The notes: a model not told the origin generated them from the letters alone. Shown: positions 24,765 to 33,905, counted from the first letter of the stretch. The stretch is DNA of 41,933 nt from Alphaproteobacteria bacterium UBA1002 (GCA_002291845.1 DBAU01000080.1:1-41933), one strand, 5' to 3'. Translations and numbers: made by a program.

Positions 24765-26633
24765 ATGTACGAGCCAATGACAGATTCGGAACGCGCATTT
24801 AAGCAACAGCAGGAAGAGTTAATCGGCGGGTTACTCACGCGTCAGGAAAAACTGGCGCAGCTCTCTGATCGCATACGAAGGGCGGGTGAACGGCAGCAGG
24901 AGATCGCGAGGGAGACAACGCCCCTACTACACGAGGCAGCGAAGCATCAGCATAAGCTGAATGAGAGATGGGCGCAATCGCCCGTGCGCGTGCGTCTGCG
25001 GGCCACAGGTGAGGATGCATTCGCGGCTGATAGGGGCATGCCCAACGCACCTGTTATTCCCTCTGATCTATCAATAAACGCGGCGAAAGAGTTGATACTG
25101 GCAGAAGAGCTGTCTCTGGAATTAGTGAACCAGCTGACCGATATGGTCCATTTCTTGAACGAACAGAATGATGCTTTTTCCGATCTCGTGGAAGAATATT
25201 CTTGGCGTGAGGTGCCGCGGCAGCTAGGCAGCCTTATGAAAGAAATCACAGTCGCAAAAGAAAAATATTCTGCACTTCTCACAAAAGAACGGGAAAGCCT
25301 CGCTCGGCTGACAGACGGACACCTGAAGAAAATTTACCATCCCAGCCTCCCTGCAGGTTTGATCATTCACGGCGTACCATCCATCGCAAAGGGTTTATTG
25401 GAGGATGCCTTGAGACTTGAGGGCCTTCAGCAGGCACAAGAAAAGGTAAATGCCGACAGTCACGCCATGAATGCACAGATTCAGCAATATCTTTCAAAAC
25501 ATTTTTCTAGAGAAGGGGCTTATGGTGAAAATAGGGCACTGAACAACGCCCAAATACTTTTTAGTTTTTTATCTCCTATTGCATTTGCGGGTTCAGATTT
25601 CAGTAGGTACATAAAAACTGCCGAGCAAATAGGCAAGGAAATGGCTGAAAAGATTAAAGAAATTGGCGCTCTCAGTGTTCTAGGTATTAGATATAAACAT
25701 CCAAATCTTAATAAATGTTCGCCTGCAACTTTTTTTAGCCAATATAAAATTGAGGCACCCTTGACTGATGATCAAATTCGATTAGACCAAAGCCCGGTTG
25801 AAATTGAAAAACAGTTTCTTCGTCGTCTCAAGGAACTTCATAATATAACAAATATTTATAGAAAATATCGGCTGTGGGAGAATGGTTTTTATGGGCCAGC
25901 GGCCGAGAATGCTGAACAAGTAATGAGTATTTTTTTAAAGAATCAAACTTGTTGCATTATTCATGCGTTCAGCAAACTGCACGAAATCCTCGAGTACAGT
26001 ATAGGCAAGAAATCTTTTGGAACTTACCTTGAAGATGTAAAAGAACTTTACAAAAAGTTTGTTCAGGAAGAGCCAGATTCCCTGGGGTCGGTATTTAATA
26101 TTGATAGATTTAATGACCCGAAACCAACCACCTCTTTCAGAAAAGACTTATTTAAAAGACGAGGTCGACAGCAAATTGGAATCTCTATTGTTGGCGGAAC
26201 ACTGGGTAGAGACATAGAAACACAGGAATACTGTGTTGGCCCTTCGGATTACTATTCCAAGCATCCTCTTCAACATGATTTTTTTAGATCGCATTGGCAG
26301 AAGCTGCAGCCAGAAAACCTGACCCATGATCCATTTCACGATGGCGAAGGGCGCTCTACCTCCGAGGAATTTAGAAAAATCCTAGATCAAACTATATTAC
26401 CAGCCTGTGCAGAGTTATGCATTCCCTTAGAAAAAGGGAATTTCGGGATATATTTAGAAAGGTTAAACGCAGCGCTCTCTCAGGCGATTGAACGAATAGA
26501 ATCAAGCCCAAGGCACAAATTCTATGAATCCCTAAATAAAGATGGTGGCAATCCCAAGACGAAGACTGAACCAGAAGGCAGAGCGGCAGAACGTCTATGT
26601 GCAGGCATGAGAGGACGCGCGGTAATACTTTAG
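24765..26633 (+). CDS. Large hypothetical protein, coiled-coil-rich, unknown function
   Basis: A 622-aa protein without signal peptide or membrane segment. Residues 1-75 form a long Gln/Glu/Arg-rich helix (likely coiled coil), with more charged helices to about 200. From about residue 240 onward the coding sequence is clearly AT-rich (many TTT, AAA, ATA codons), while the first third is near the local average. This intragenic shift suggests a mosaic gene. Late motifs such as HPLQHDFFRSHW and DPFHDGEGRSTSEEF contain several His and Asp but no known active-site pattern. It overlaps the histidine kinase end by 4 bases, convergently. Confidence 0.7.
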   Translation: MYEPMTDSERAFKQQQEELIGGLLTRQEKLAQLSDRIRRAGERQQEIARETTPLLHEAAKHQHKLNERWAQSPVRVRLRATGEDAFAADRGMPNAPVIPSDLSINAAKELILAEELSLELVNQLTDMVHFLNEQNDAFSDLVEEYSWREVPRQLGSLMKEITVAKEKYSALLTKERESLARLTDGHLKKIYHPSLPAGLIIHGVPSIAKGLLEDALRLEGLQQAQEKVNADSHAMNAQIQQYLSKHFSREGAYGENRALNNAQILFSFLSPIAFAGSDFSRYIKTAEQIGKEMAEKIKEIGALSVLGIRYKHPNLNKCSPATFFSQYKIEAPLTDDQIRLDQSPVEIEKQFLRRLKELHNITNIYRKYRLWENGFYGPAAENAEQVMSIFLKNQTCCIIHAFSKLHEILEYSIGKKSFGTYLEDVKELYKKFVQEEPDSLGSVFNIDRFNDPKPTTSFRKDLFKRRGRQQIGISIVGGTLGRDIETQEYCVGPSDYYSKHPLQHDFFRSHWQKLQPENLTHDPFHDGEGRSTSEEFRKILDQTILPACAELCIPLEKGNFGIYLERLNAALSQAIERIESSPRHKFYESLNKDGGNPKTKTEPEGRAAERLCAGMRGRAVIL

Positions 26634-27982
26634 CTGCCCGCCACCGGGACCGGTAGCCGCACCGTCACGCGCAAGCCCGTGATGGCACCCTCCACCACGC
26701 GATTTCTCAGCTCGATCTCCCCGCCATGGGCTTGCACCGCCTCGCGGGCGATGGTGAGGCCGAGGCCCACACCGCCGGTTGCCGCATTACGGGAGGATTC
26801 TAACCGCCGGAAGGGCTGGAAGACCGTATCATGCTCGCTCTCGGGAATGCCCGGGCCATTATCTTCCACCACGATAAACACCTGGCGCGGCGTGGCTTCC
26901 AATGTCACCGCCGCCGAGGCACCATACCGTACCGCGTTGACGATCAGGTTATCGAGCGCACGCTTCATCTGGCGGCGGCGCAGTGGCAAGGTGCCATCAC
27001 CAAGGATGGCCAACGTGACCGGCTCCCCCACCGCCTGATGCGGCCCGACGATCTCGCGCAGGAATGCGCCAAGGGGAACCGGCTGCGTTGCTTCCCCATC
27101 TTCACCCCGGGCGAAGGCGAGGTATTCGGAGATCATCTGCTCCATCTCGCGGATGTCGCGTCCCATGGCGCGGACCTCCTCCGAATCGGGCAGCATGGCA
27201 AGCTGCAGCTTCATGCGCGTCAGCGGCGTGCGCAGATCATGGCTGATGCCGGAGAGCATCGCGGTGCGCGTCGCGATCTGTCGGCTGATACGTCCTTTCA
27301 TCGTAAGGAATGCCCGCGCCGCCTGGCGTACCTCGCGGGAGCCGTGGGGGCGGAAGGTAGGATCCTCAATGCCCATGCCAAAGCCTTCCGCTGCCCGCGC
27401 CAGCCGCCCGATGGGGCGAATCTGCCCGCGCAGGAACAAAATAGCGATAGCCGAGAGTGCCAGCGCGGAGCCCACCATCCACAGCATGAAAATCAGCGTG
27501 GTGGTGCTCACCAGCCGCTTCTTTGACACCAGCAGCTCCATCGTGGCATCCGGCAGGGCGAGGCGAATGCGTACATCACCATTGCGCGGCAGCTGTTCAA
27601 TCTCCGCCGGGATGCCCACGCGCTTTTGTAAATCCGCATAGAGCGCATCAAAACGCGGATCGGGCCGGGTGGGCGCGCTGACCGGATAGGGCGAGAAGCT
27701 CACCTCAATCCCCAGCATCTGCTTGGCCCGGGCCGACCATTGGGCACGCTTTTTCTCATCCGGCCCATGCATCTGATAGACCAGCAGCGCCACCTCCCCC
27801 GCCAGCGAGGCGGACATATTGCGCGTCACACTCTCCCAGTGGCGCTCATAAAACACATAAATCGCCACTGCCTGCACCAGCAGGATCGGCACCACGAAAA
27901 TCAGCAGCGCGCGCCCAAAGAGGCTGGTCGGCAAGAAGCGCTTTAGCACATGGATGAAGGAAGGATAAAGCGGGAGCATCAT
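26630..27982 (-). CDS. EnvZ-like sensor histidine kinase
   Basis: A 450-aa membrane kinase. Transmembrane helices are near residues 22-44 and 161-184 with a periplasmic sensor between. A HAMP domain lies at about 185-237. The phospho-acceptor His248 is in SGISHDLRTPLTRMK, and the ATPase domain has DNLIVNAVRYG, VEDNGPGIP and GVGLGLTIAR. The TxxxR-like HDLRTPLTR pattern and layout resemble EnvZ. It overlaps the response regulator stop by one base, so the pair is co-translated. The signal sensed cannot be inferred. Confidence 0.92.
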   Translation of the reverse strand: MMLPLYPSFIHVLKRFLPTSLFGRALLIFVVPILLVQAVAIYVFYERHWESVTRNMSASLAGEVALLVYQMHGPDEKKRAQWSARAKQMLGIEVSFSPYPVSAPTRPDPRFDALYADLQKRVGIPAEIEQLPRNGDVRIRLALPDATMELLVSKKRLVSTTTLIFMLWMVGSALALSAIAILFLRGQIRPIGRLARAAEGFGMGIEDPTFRPHGSREVRQAARAFLTMKGRISRQIATRTAMLSGISHDLRTPLTRMKLQLAMLPDSEEVRAMGRDIREMEQMISEYLAFARGEDGEATQPVPLGAFLREIVGPHQAVGEPVTLAILGDGTLPLRRRQMKRALDNLIVNAVRYGASAAVTLEATPRQVFIVVEDNGPGIPESEHDTVFQPFRRLESSRNAATGGVGLGLTIAREAVQAHGGEIELRNRVVEGAITGLRVTVRLPVPVAGS

Positions 27983-28665
27983 CAGCCTCGCAGCATATAG
28001 CCCTCACCCCTTATGGTGAGGATATGCACCGGACGGGATGCGTCCGGCTCCACCTTACGGCGCAGCCGGGTGATTAACATATCAACGCTACGCTCATTGG
28101 CAGCTTCGCCCTGTGTGCTGCGTGCCAGCTCGCTGCGGCTGACCGCCTCTCCCATGCGGCGCGCCAGTTCTTTCAGAAGCATCGCTTCGCTCATGGTGAG
28201 TGCCACAACGTCACCACGACGGGTGAGCTGCAGACGATCCATATCAAAGAGGTATTCACCGAACGCTGCATCATCTGTATTGCCAGCACCCGCGATTGGC
28301 GTGGTTCGCTTCATCACATTACGCAAACGAAGGATCAGTTCACGCGGTTCAAAGGGCTTGGGGAGGTAATCATCGGCACCGGATTCAAGGCCAGCCACCC
28401 GGTCTTCCACCTCGCTCATCGCAGTGAGCATCAGCACTGGAAGATCGCCGGACTGCTTGATCGACTGGGTCAGCTGGATGCCATTCTCACCGGGCATCAT
28501 CACATCCACAATGGCGGCATCATAGAGAAAATAGCTCAGCTTGCGGCGCGCATCGGCCGCATCGCTGGCGGCGGTCACCTGCATCCCCTGCTCACTGAGG
28601 AACCGCGTGAGCAGCTGGCGCAGCCGCTCATCATCATCTACTAGCAATATGTGTGGCGCATCCAT
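27982..28665 (-). CDS. OmpR-family response regulator
   Basis: A 227-aa regulator. The receiver domain has the acidic pocket VDDDE at 9-13, phospho-acceptor Asp54 in AIVDVMMPG and Lys103 in LPKPF. The C-terminal winged helix (LTMSEAMLLKELARRMGEAV to RLRRKVEPDASRPVHILTIR) is the OmpR/PhoB DNA-binding domain ending in GEGYML. It is the partner of the EnvZ-like kinase that follows. Target genes are unknown; envelope functions are likely by analogy. Confidence 0.93.
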   Translation of the reverse strand: MDAPHILLVDDDERLRQLLTRFLSEQGMQVTAASDAADARRKLSYFLYDAAIVDVMMPGENGIQLTQSIKQSGDLPVLMLTAMSEVEDRVAGLESGADDYLPKPFEPRELILRLRNVMKRTTPIAGAGNTDDAAFGEYLFDMDRLQLTRRGDVVALTMSEAMLLKELARRMGEAVSRSELARSTQGEAANERSVDMLITRLRRKVEPDASRPVHILTIRGEGYMLRG

Positions 28666-28682
28666 TGGCTGCCCAGTCCTTC

Positions 28683-29237
28683 TCAGTCTTTTCGCGCGCG
28701 GCGGAGCTTAACATAAAACGCTCCTGTCCCGCCATCACGTGGTTGCGCCGGCTCATACGCCTGCACCAACGCATGCAGCGGGGCGACCTCCATCCAGCGT
28801 GCGAAGGATGCACGCAGCCGCCCATGGCCCCCAGCCCCCTTGCCGGTGATGACCAGCACAAAGCGGCGATCCGCACGGGCACAGTGCTCAAGGAACTGGG
28901 AAAGCTGGGCGAACGCTGCCGCCTCATGCAGCCCGTGTAGATCAAGCCGTGCCTCCGGCGTCAGCACCCCACGGCGCAGACGACGCTTCAGCTGTGGATC
29001 CAGCGCCGCCTCGGGGGCGGGTACGCTGTGGCGTAGTGGCAAGGGTGCCGCGCGCTCCGGACTATCCGCCGAGAACGGCGGCGGGCTGATGCTGGCGCGG
29101 CGGGGCGGCGGCGGGGCCGGCGGTAAGGACGGCATGGCATGGCTGCGTCCCAGTGGACGCACATCCTGCACCGCCTGCTGCCAGAGATGGCGTTCTTCCT
29201 CACGCAGCGGGCGGGGCGGCAGATCACGGCGTGCCAT
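28683..29237 (-). CDS. Smr-domain protein
   Basis: A 184-aa protein. The first 90 residues are a Pro/Arg-rich, probably unstructured region (LPPAPPPPRRASISPPP). The Smr domain follows: LDLHGLHEAAA, then VLVITGKGAGGHGRLR, and DGGTGAFYVKLRR at the end. The LDLHG and TGKG motifs are those of Smr (MutS2 C-terminal) domains, which have nucleic-acid endonuclease activity in some members. The start at 29237 overlaps the mltA end by 14 bases; an upstream ATG at 29258 is possible. The mltA-smr order recurs in alphaproteobacteria. Confidence 0.88.
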   Translation of the reverse strand: MARRDLPPRPLREEERHLWQQAVQDVRPLGRSHAMPSLPPAPPPPRRASISPPPFSADSPERAAPLPLRHSVPAPEAALDPQLKRRLRRGVLTPEARLDLHGLHEAAAFAQLSQFLEHCARADRRFVLVITGKGAGGHGRLRASFARWMEVAPLHALVQAYEPAQPRDGGTGAFYVKLRRARKD

Positions 29238-30333
29238 GGGAGCGCTCCACCGCCGCATTCGGGATCAGCATCACCAGGCTGCCCGGCTGATTCATATGGC
29301 CCGCCTGCGCTTCCGCCGCGGCGCCTTCGCCAAAGTAAATATCCGCCCGTACCGGGCCACGGATGGCGCTACCGGTATCCTGCGCCACCATCAGGCGCTG
29401 CCAGAGCCCGCCCTGCGGCACAGCGGTGGTGAGAAACAGCGGCATGCCATACGGGTAGAGGGTGCTATCCACCGCCAGTGACCGCCCGGCAAATAGCGGG
29501 GTGCCCTGCGCGCCAACCACCGGGGGCGCATCCTCTTCACGGGTGAAGAACACATAGGACGGATTCTGCGCGAACAGCTCGGCCTGCTTGTCGGGATGGG
29601 CCCGCAGCCAGGTGCGGATGGCAGGCATGGTCACCTGCTCCAGCGGGATCAAGCCACGCTCGGCCATCACGCGGCCTATCGCCACATAGGGTAGGCCATT
29701 CTTGCCCGCATAGCGCAGCTGCACACGCCGCCCATCCTCCATCTCAACATAGCCGGAGCCTTGCACATGCAGAAAGAAGCGCATCACCGGGTCTTCGAGC
29801 CAGAGCAGCTCCAGCCCACGCCCTTGCAGTGCCCCCGCCTCGATGGCCGCGCGGTCAGGAGCGGTGTCCGGAGTGGCCCCCGTGGCAAATTCCGGCGGCA
29901 GACCATACACCGGCCAGGCGAAGCGGGCGCTGCGCCGCTCGGAGCCTTTTAGTACGGGGGCGTAATAGCCGGTAATCAGCCCGGCAGGCCACCCGTCGCG
30001 GGTGAGCTGGTAGGGCGTGAAATATGCCTCAAAGAAGCGGCGCGCCGTGGCCGCTGTGCGCTCCTTCGGCAGTGCGCCGCAGGCCTTGCGTAAATCCTCC
30101 GCCTGCACAGAGAGGCTGTGTCCTCCGGTGATGTGAAAGGAGGTTTCCCACGTCGCTGGCGATTTCCACAATGCGGCGCACGATGCCTGAAACGCTTCCA
30201 GCGCGGCGGCATGGTTGTCCTCCGCCCAGCCGGGCAGATGCGTAAATTGGGCAGGATAAAGCGTCGGGCGATCCGCCGCCTGCCACCAGCAGGCGGAAAG
30301 ACACAGACATAGCATCAGCCCCAGCCGCTTCAT
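29224..30333 (-). CDS. mltA: Membrane-bound lytic murein transglycosylase A
   Basis: A 369-aa lipoprotein enzyme that cuts peptidoglycan glycan strands, forming 1,6-anhydro-muramic acid. The start at 30333 is set by AAGGAGA. The lipobox is LCLSAC with Cys15. The MltA barrel domain (FFEAYFTPYQ, then ITGYYAPVLKGS) is followed by the 3D domain with MVAQDTGSAIRGPVRADIYF, which carries the catalytic aspartates. Length matches E. coli MltA (365 aa). Confidence 0.92.
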   Translation of the reverse strand: MKRLGLMLCLCLSACWWQAADRPTLYPAQFTHLPGWAEDNHAAALEAFQASCAALWKSPATWETSFHITGGHSLSVQAEDLRKACGALPKERTAATARRFFEAYFTPYQLTRDGWPAGLITGYYAPVLKGSERRSARFAWPVYGLPPEFATGATPDTAPDRAAIEAGALQGRGLELLWLEDPVMRFFLHVQGSGYVEMEDGRRVQLRYAGKNGLPYVAIGRVMAERGLIPLEQVTMPAIRTWLRAHPDKQAELFAQNPSYVFFTREEDAPPVVGAQGTPLFAGRSLAVDSTLYPYGMPLFLTTAVPQGGLWQRLMVAQDTGSAIRGPVRADIYFGEGAAAEAQAGHMNQPGSLVMLIPNAAVERSHGTP

Positions 30334-30420
30334 GCATTCTCCTTGTTCACAGAAAGGTATAGGCGATGCGGTGACGGCTGTCACCCTCGCGCCGAGCACC
30401 GCGAGCTGACAAGAGAGAGT
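30334..30420. repeat. Two adjacent hairpins between timA and mltA
   Basis: GGTGAC (30370-30375)/GTCACC (30380-30385) and, next to it, CTCGCG/CGCGAG around CCGAGCAC form two strong stems in this short gap. Both genes run leftward, so the stems would sit in the leader of mltA. No T-run, so they are more like a processing, attenuation or REP-like element than a terminator. Confidence 0.4.
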
Positions 30421-31101
30421 TTAAGTGGCGACAATTTTCCAGTTCGGATTGCTGGAGCGCAGATCGCGCTCAAACGCCCATTCATCCTCAACAATCTGAA
30501 TGTCCGAAGCGTCGCCTTCCACAATAGTGCCCTGCGTATCGCGCACCACCTGAATCTGCTCGCTTTCAAACTTCACCACGATGTGGGCAACATTACGGGT
30601 AAGCCGCGCTTCAATAGCCTCCGCAGAGAGGATGGAGACCAGTGTTGTTTCCACCCGGCGACCTGCTTTGTGCGAATCGTCGAGGTCCTTTTTGAAATTC
30701 TCAAATACGTCCTTGGCAAGGAGCATTTTGAGCGTATCGCGATCATCGCGCGAGTAGGCCTCCAGCACCATCTCGAAGGCTCCGCGCGCGCCGCCCAGAA
30801 ATTCAGGCAAGGAAAACAGCGCGTCGATCTTGCCCATCGCCTCGATACCCTGACGCACATCCTCCGGCAGCTTGGCCATGGCGGCTTGTGCCTCCGGCGA
30901 CGGCTCAATGCGCTCGGCCTCCCCCTCAATGGTGAGGGGCTGCTGGCGGGGCGGTACCTGCACCATGCGGTCGCTTTCATCGGGCAAATCGCGGGGTACA
31001 GGGGGCGGTTGATCATGGCCGATTTTATGCCCCAGCACCGCGCGCAGGCGTAGCAGGACAAAGATAGCGATGGCAGCGAGGACTATTAGATCGGCAGGCA
31101 T
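30421..31101 (-). CDS. timA: Tim44/TimA-family membrane-associated adaptor protein
   Basis: A 226-aa protein from the ATG at 31101. An N-terminal membrane segment (LIVLAAIAIFVLL) comes first, then a Pro/Glu-rich linker. The Tim44-like domain spans about residues 90-226 (FLGGARGAFEMVLEAYSRDD, then LLAKDVFENF, and the ending DEWAFERDLRSSNPNWKIV). In mitochondria this domain helps protein import; the bacterial TimA role is less certain. It lies divergent to secB, as in many alphaproteobacteria. A longer frame to 31269 would overlap secB and is not preferred. Confidence 0.9.
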   Translation of the reverse strand: MPADLIVLAAIAIFVLLRLRAVLGHKIGHDQPPPVPRDLPDESDRMVQVPPRQQPLTIEGEAERIEPSPEAQAAMAKLPEDVRQGIEAMGKIDALFSLPEFLGGARGAFEMVLEAYSRDDRDTLKMLLAKDVFENFKKDLDDSHKAGRRVETTLVSILSAEAIEARLTRNVAHIVVKFESEQIQVVRDTQGTIVEGDASDIQIVEDEWAFERDLRSSNPNWKIVAT

Positions 31102-31218
31102 GGGCGTAATGTGGGAGAAATCGGCAGAAATTGCAATACGCAAGCAGGAGAATTGCAAAAAACCTTGGCGTGCCAAGCCCGGCTTGTTATACGAAAGCAA
31201 ATTACCGCCGAGGATTCC
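31102..31218. promoter_or_regulatory. Divergent promoter region between timA and secB
   Basis: This 117-base gap must drive both genes. It is AT-richer than its flanks, with AAATTGCAATACG-like sequence near 31121-31145. A weak GAGGA lies at 31210-31214 before secB. Exact promoter elements could not be assigned. Confidence 0.4.
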
Positions 31219-31680
31219 ATGGCCGACCAAGACGCCGATACCCAGCCGCGCTTCATGCTGCGCTCCCAATACATCAAAGACCTTTCGTTAGAGAATCCGC
31301 ATGCACCGGCCAGCCTGATCGCAGCGGGAAAACAGCCGCCGAAGGTGGAGCTGAACATCGACCTGGGCGCACAGAAGGTGCAGGATGATCTGTTTGAGCT
31401 GATGATGCGCATCAATGTGCGGGCCCTTGGTGAGCGCACGTTGTTTATGGTGGACCTCACCTATGCCGGACTGTTCGCAGTAGAAGGCATCCCCGAGCAG
31501 AACCTCGAGCCGGTGCTCATGGTGGATGGCGCGTTTATTCTGTTCCCCTTCGCCCGCCGGGTGATTGCCGACGTCACGCGCGATGGCGGCTTCCCGCCGC
31601 TGCTCCTTGAGCCGGTGGATTTCTATCGCTTCTATCAGGAGCGCATCGCGCAAGCACAGGCTGCCGCGGCCGCGGGGTGA
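31219..31680 (+). CDS. secB: Protein-export chaperone SecB
   Basis: A 153-aa chaperone that holds preproteins unfolded and hands them to SecA. The typical start (RSQYIKDLSLENPHAP) and end (PFARRVIADVTRDGGFPPLL followed by VDFYRFYQERI) are clear. Residues such as LEPVLMVDGAFILFPFARR match the family core. The start at 31219 is preferred; 36 extra upstream residues in the same frame are not SecB-like. Confidence 0.95.
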   Translation: MADQDADTQPRFMLRSQYIKDLSLENPHAPASLIAAGKQPPKVELNIDLGAQKVQDDLFELMMRINVRALGERTLFMVDLTYAGLFAVEGIPEQNLEPVLMVDGAFILFPFARRVIADVTRDGGFPPLLLEPVDFYRFYQERIAQAQAAAAAG

Positions 31681-31720
31681 GTATTTCTCTCCGCTGTCAT
31701 GGCGCTTGCCAAGACGATCA

Positions 31721-32221
31721 CTAAAGCTTGCGATACATCACATACGCATCGACAAACCGCCCATCCGGAAGCTGATAGCCTTCCGGAATGGTGCCGATGA
31801 TCTCCATGCCGATAGCCTGCCAGGCTTTCACCGCATGGGTGTTGGTGGAGACGACGAAGTTGAATTGCAGGGCGCGGTAGCCCTGGGCGCGCGCCTGCTC
31901 AATGATGAACAGGCCCATGCGCTTGGCCAGCCCCTGCCCGCGCCCTTCCGGCGCCACCATAAAACCGGCGTTGGCGACATGGCGGGCGGGGCCGTCGCGG
32001 TTGGCGCGCAGGTAGCAGGTGCCGAGCACCTGGCCTTCCGCATCCTCCGCCACAAAGACCGTGCGGCCTTTCTCAAACCAGATGTCGCGCCCCTGCTCAA
32101 AGGTGACTTCGCGCGGATACGCATAGGTCAGCCCCTCCGCCAGAATATCGCGGAAAAAGGGCCAGATCGCCGGGAAATCCTCCAGCGTCGCCACGCGTAA
32201 GCGAATGGGCAAAGCAACCAT
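31721..32221 (-). CDS. GNAT-family N-acetyltransferase
   Basis: A 166-aa acetyltransferase. The acetyl-CoA-binding loop is PEGRGQGLAKRMG at residues 91-103, preceded by the strand ANAGFMVA. The C-terminal NFVVSTNTHAVKAWQAIGME segment is typical of GNATs that modify small molecules or amino groups. The start at 32221 (MVALPIRLR) gives the family length; a longer frame adds 16 residues. Substrate unknown. SecB is 40 bases away, convergent. Confidence 0.88.
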   Translation of the reverse strand: MVALPIRLRVATLEDFPAIWPFFRDILAEGLTYAYPREVTFEQGRDIWFEKGRTVFVAEDAEGQVLGTCYLRANRDGPARHVANAGFMVAPEGRGQGLAKRMGLFIIEQARAQGYRALQFNFVVSTNTHAVKAWQAIGMEIIGTIPEGYQLPDGRFVDAYVMYRKL

Positions 32222-32264
32222 GGGGGCGTGTGTAGCAGGGCGGAGCCCATGCCTCAACCGTCTT

Positions 32265-32293
32265 GTCATCCTCGGGCGTGACCCGAGGATGAC
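32265..32293. repeat. Perfect 12-bp inverted repeat after malate synthase
   Basis: GTCATCCTCGGG (32265-32276) and CCCGAGGATGAC (32282-32293) surround a 5-base loop, 8 bases beyond the aceB stop. Palindromes of this GTCATCCTCGGG type are scattered between genes in many alphaproteobacteria. It may also help end the aceB transcript, though there is no T-run. Confidence 0.75.
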
Positions 32294-32300
32294 GGAAGAA

Positions 32301-33905
32301 CTAGCTCAGCCGCTCGTACGCAGGTTCGGTGAGGAACGGCTTAAACTCCGCATCCTCGACCAGCTCGGTGAGCAGCGCGGCGGCTTTGTCAAAAGAACCG
32401 GCGGCGTAATAGGGCGTGCCTTCCTGCGGCGTCACCTTGGCCAGCTCCTCCGCCTGGATGCGGCGGATCAGGGCATGGGTGATCGGCTCGCCGCTGTCCA
32501 GTGTCGCGCCGTGGCGCGCCCATTGCCAGAGCTGGCTGCGCGAGATTTCCGCCGTCGCCGCATCTTCCATGAGGTTGTGAATGGGCACCGCACCGAAGCC
32601 CGAAAGCCATGCCGCGATATATTGCAGCGACACGTTGATGTTGTTGCGCAGGCCTGCCTCGCTGATGCTGCCCTCGGGGATGGCGATCAGGTCAGCCGCC
32701 GAGACCGATACGTCAGGGCGTTGCTTGTCCACCTGATTCTTGTTCGGCATGAAGCGGTTGAAGACCTCCATCGCCACCGGCACCAGCCCCGGATGCGCGA
32801 CCCAGGTACCGTCATGGCCGGCCGAAGCCTCACGCTCCTTATCAGCGCGTACAGCCGCGAAGGCTTTCTCGTTGGCCGCCTCGTCGCCCTTCACCGGAAT
32901 CTGCGCCGCCATGCCGCCCATCGCGAAAGCCCCACGCTTATGGCAGGTCTGGATCAGCAGCAGGTAATAGGCGGTGAGGAAGGGCACCTTCATGGTCACC
33001 TGCGCGCGGTCCGGCAGCACGAAATCCGGGCGCATGTGGAATTTCTTGATGAAGCTGAAGATGTAATCCCATCGCCCGCAATTCAGGCCGCAGCAATAAT
33101 CCTTCAGCGCATAGAGGATCTCGTCCATCTCGTAGGCAGCGAGAATGGTCTCGATCAGCACGGTAGCCTTGATGGTGCCGTGGGTGATGCCCATGCGTTC
33201 CTCGGCGAAGGCAAACACATCGTTCCACAGCGCCGCCTCTTCCATGCTCTCAAGCTTCGGCAGGTAGAAAAACGGGCCGGTGCCGCGCGCCGCCATTTCC
33301 TTGGCGCTATGGAAGAAGAACAGGCCGAAATCGAGCAGCGCGCCGGGAACAGGCTGGCCCTGCAGCGTGACGTGCTTTTCCATCAGATGCCAGCCGCGCG
33401 GACGCACGATGAGCGTGGCGATCTGTTCATTCAGTGTGTACAGCTTGCCTTCCGGGCTTTGCCATTGCAGGGCGTGGCGGGCAGCCTCGAACAGCGCCAC
33501 CTGCCCCTCGGCAACACGCTGCCACGTCGGCGAGAGGGCATCTTCCAGATCGGCCATAAACACTTTGGCGCCGGAGTTCAGCGCGTTGATGATCATTTTC
33601 GGCTCGGCGGGGCCGGTGATTTCCACCCGGCGGTCCTGCAGCGCGGCGGGGATCGGCGCCACCTTCCAGTCGCCTTCGCGGATATGCTTGGTATCGGCGC
33701 GGAAATCTGGCAGCTCGCCCGCGCTGATGCGGGCCTGCCGCTCGATGCGGGCTTTCATCAGCGCCTGCCGCCGCCCATCGAAGCGGGTCACCAGCTCCGC
33801 CACGAAGGCCAGCGCCTCGGGCGAAAAGATGGGCTGCCACTCCGGGCGCATCTCGCCGTGAATCACCAGGGTTGGGGTCGCAGACGCGTGGGCATGCAGG
33901 GCCAT
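32301..33905 (-). CDS. aceB: Malate synthase A
   Basis: A 534-aa enzyme that joins glyoxylate and acetyl-CoA to make malate in the glyoxylate shunt. The catalytic Arg lies in VRPRGWHLMEKH (167-178), DYCCGLNCGRWDYIFS is the family signature, and the catalytic Asp is in NLMEDAATAEISR. TTGGAGAG lies just before the ATG at 33905, which gives the length of E. coli malate synthase A (533 aa). With the beta-oxidation genes earlier in the window it fits growth on fatty acids. No isocitrate lyase gene is seen here. Confidence 0.95.
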   Translation of the reverse strand: MALHAHASATPTLVIHGEMRPEWQPIFSPEALAFVAELVTRFDGRRQALMKARIERQARISAGELPDFRADTKHIREGDWKVAPIPAALQDRRVEITGPAEPKMIINALNSGAKVFMADLEDALSPTWQRVAEGQVALFEAARHALQWQSPEGKLYTLNEQIATLIVRPRGWHLMEKHVTLQGQPVPGALLDFGLFFFHSAKEMAARGTGPFFYLPKLESMEEAALWNDVFAFAEERMGITHGTIKATVLIETILAAYEMDEILYALKDYCCGLNCGRWDYIFSFIKKFHMRPDFVLPDRAQVTMKVPFLTAYYLLLIQTCHKRGAFAMGGMAAQIPVKGDEAANEKAFAAVRADKEREASAGHDGTWVAHPGLVPVAMEVFNRFMPNKNQVDKQRPDVSVSAADLIAIPEGSISEAGLRNNINVSLQYIAAWLSGFGAVPIHNLMEDAATAEISRSQLWQWARHGATLDSGEPITHALIRRIQAEELAKVTPQEGTPYYAAGSFDKAAALLTELVEDAEFKPFLTEPAYERLS

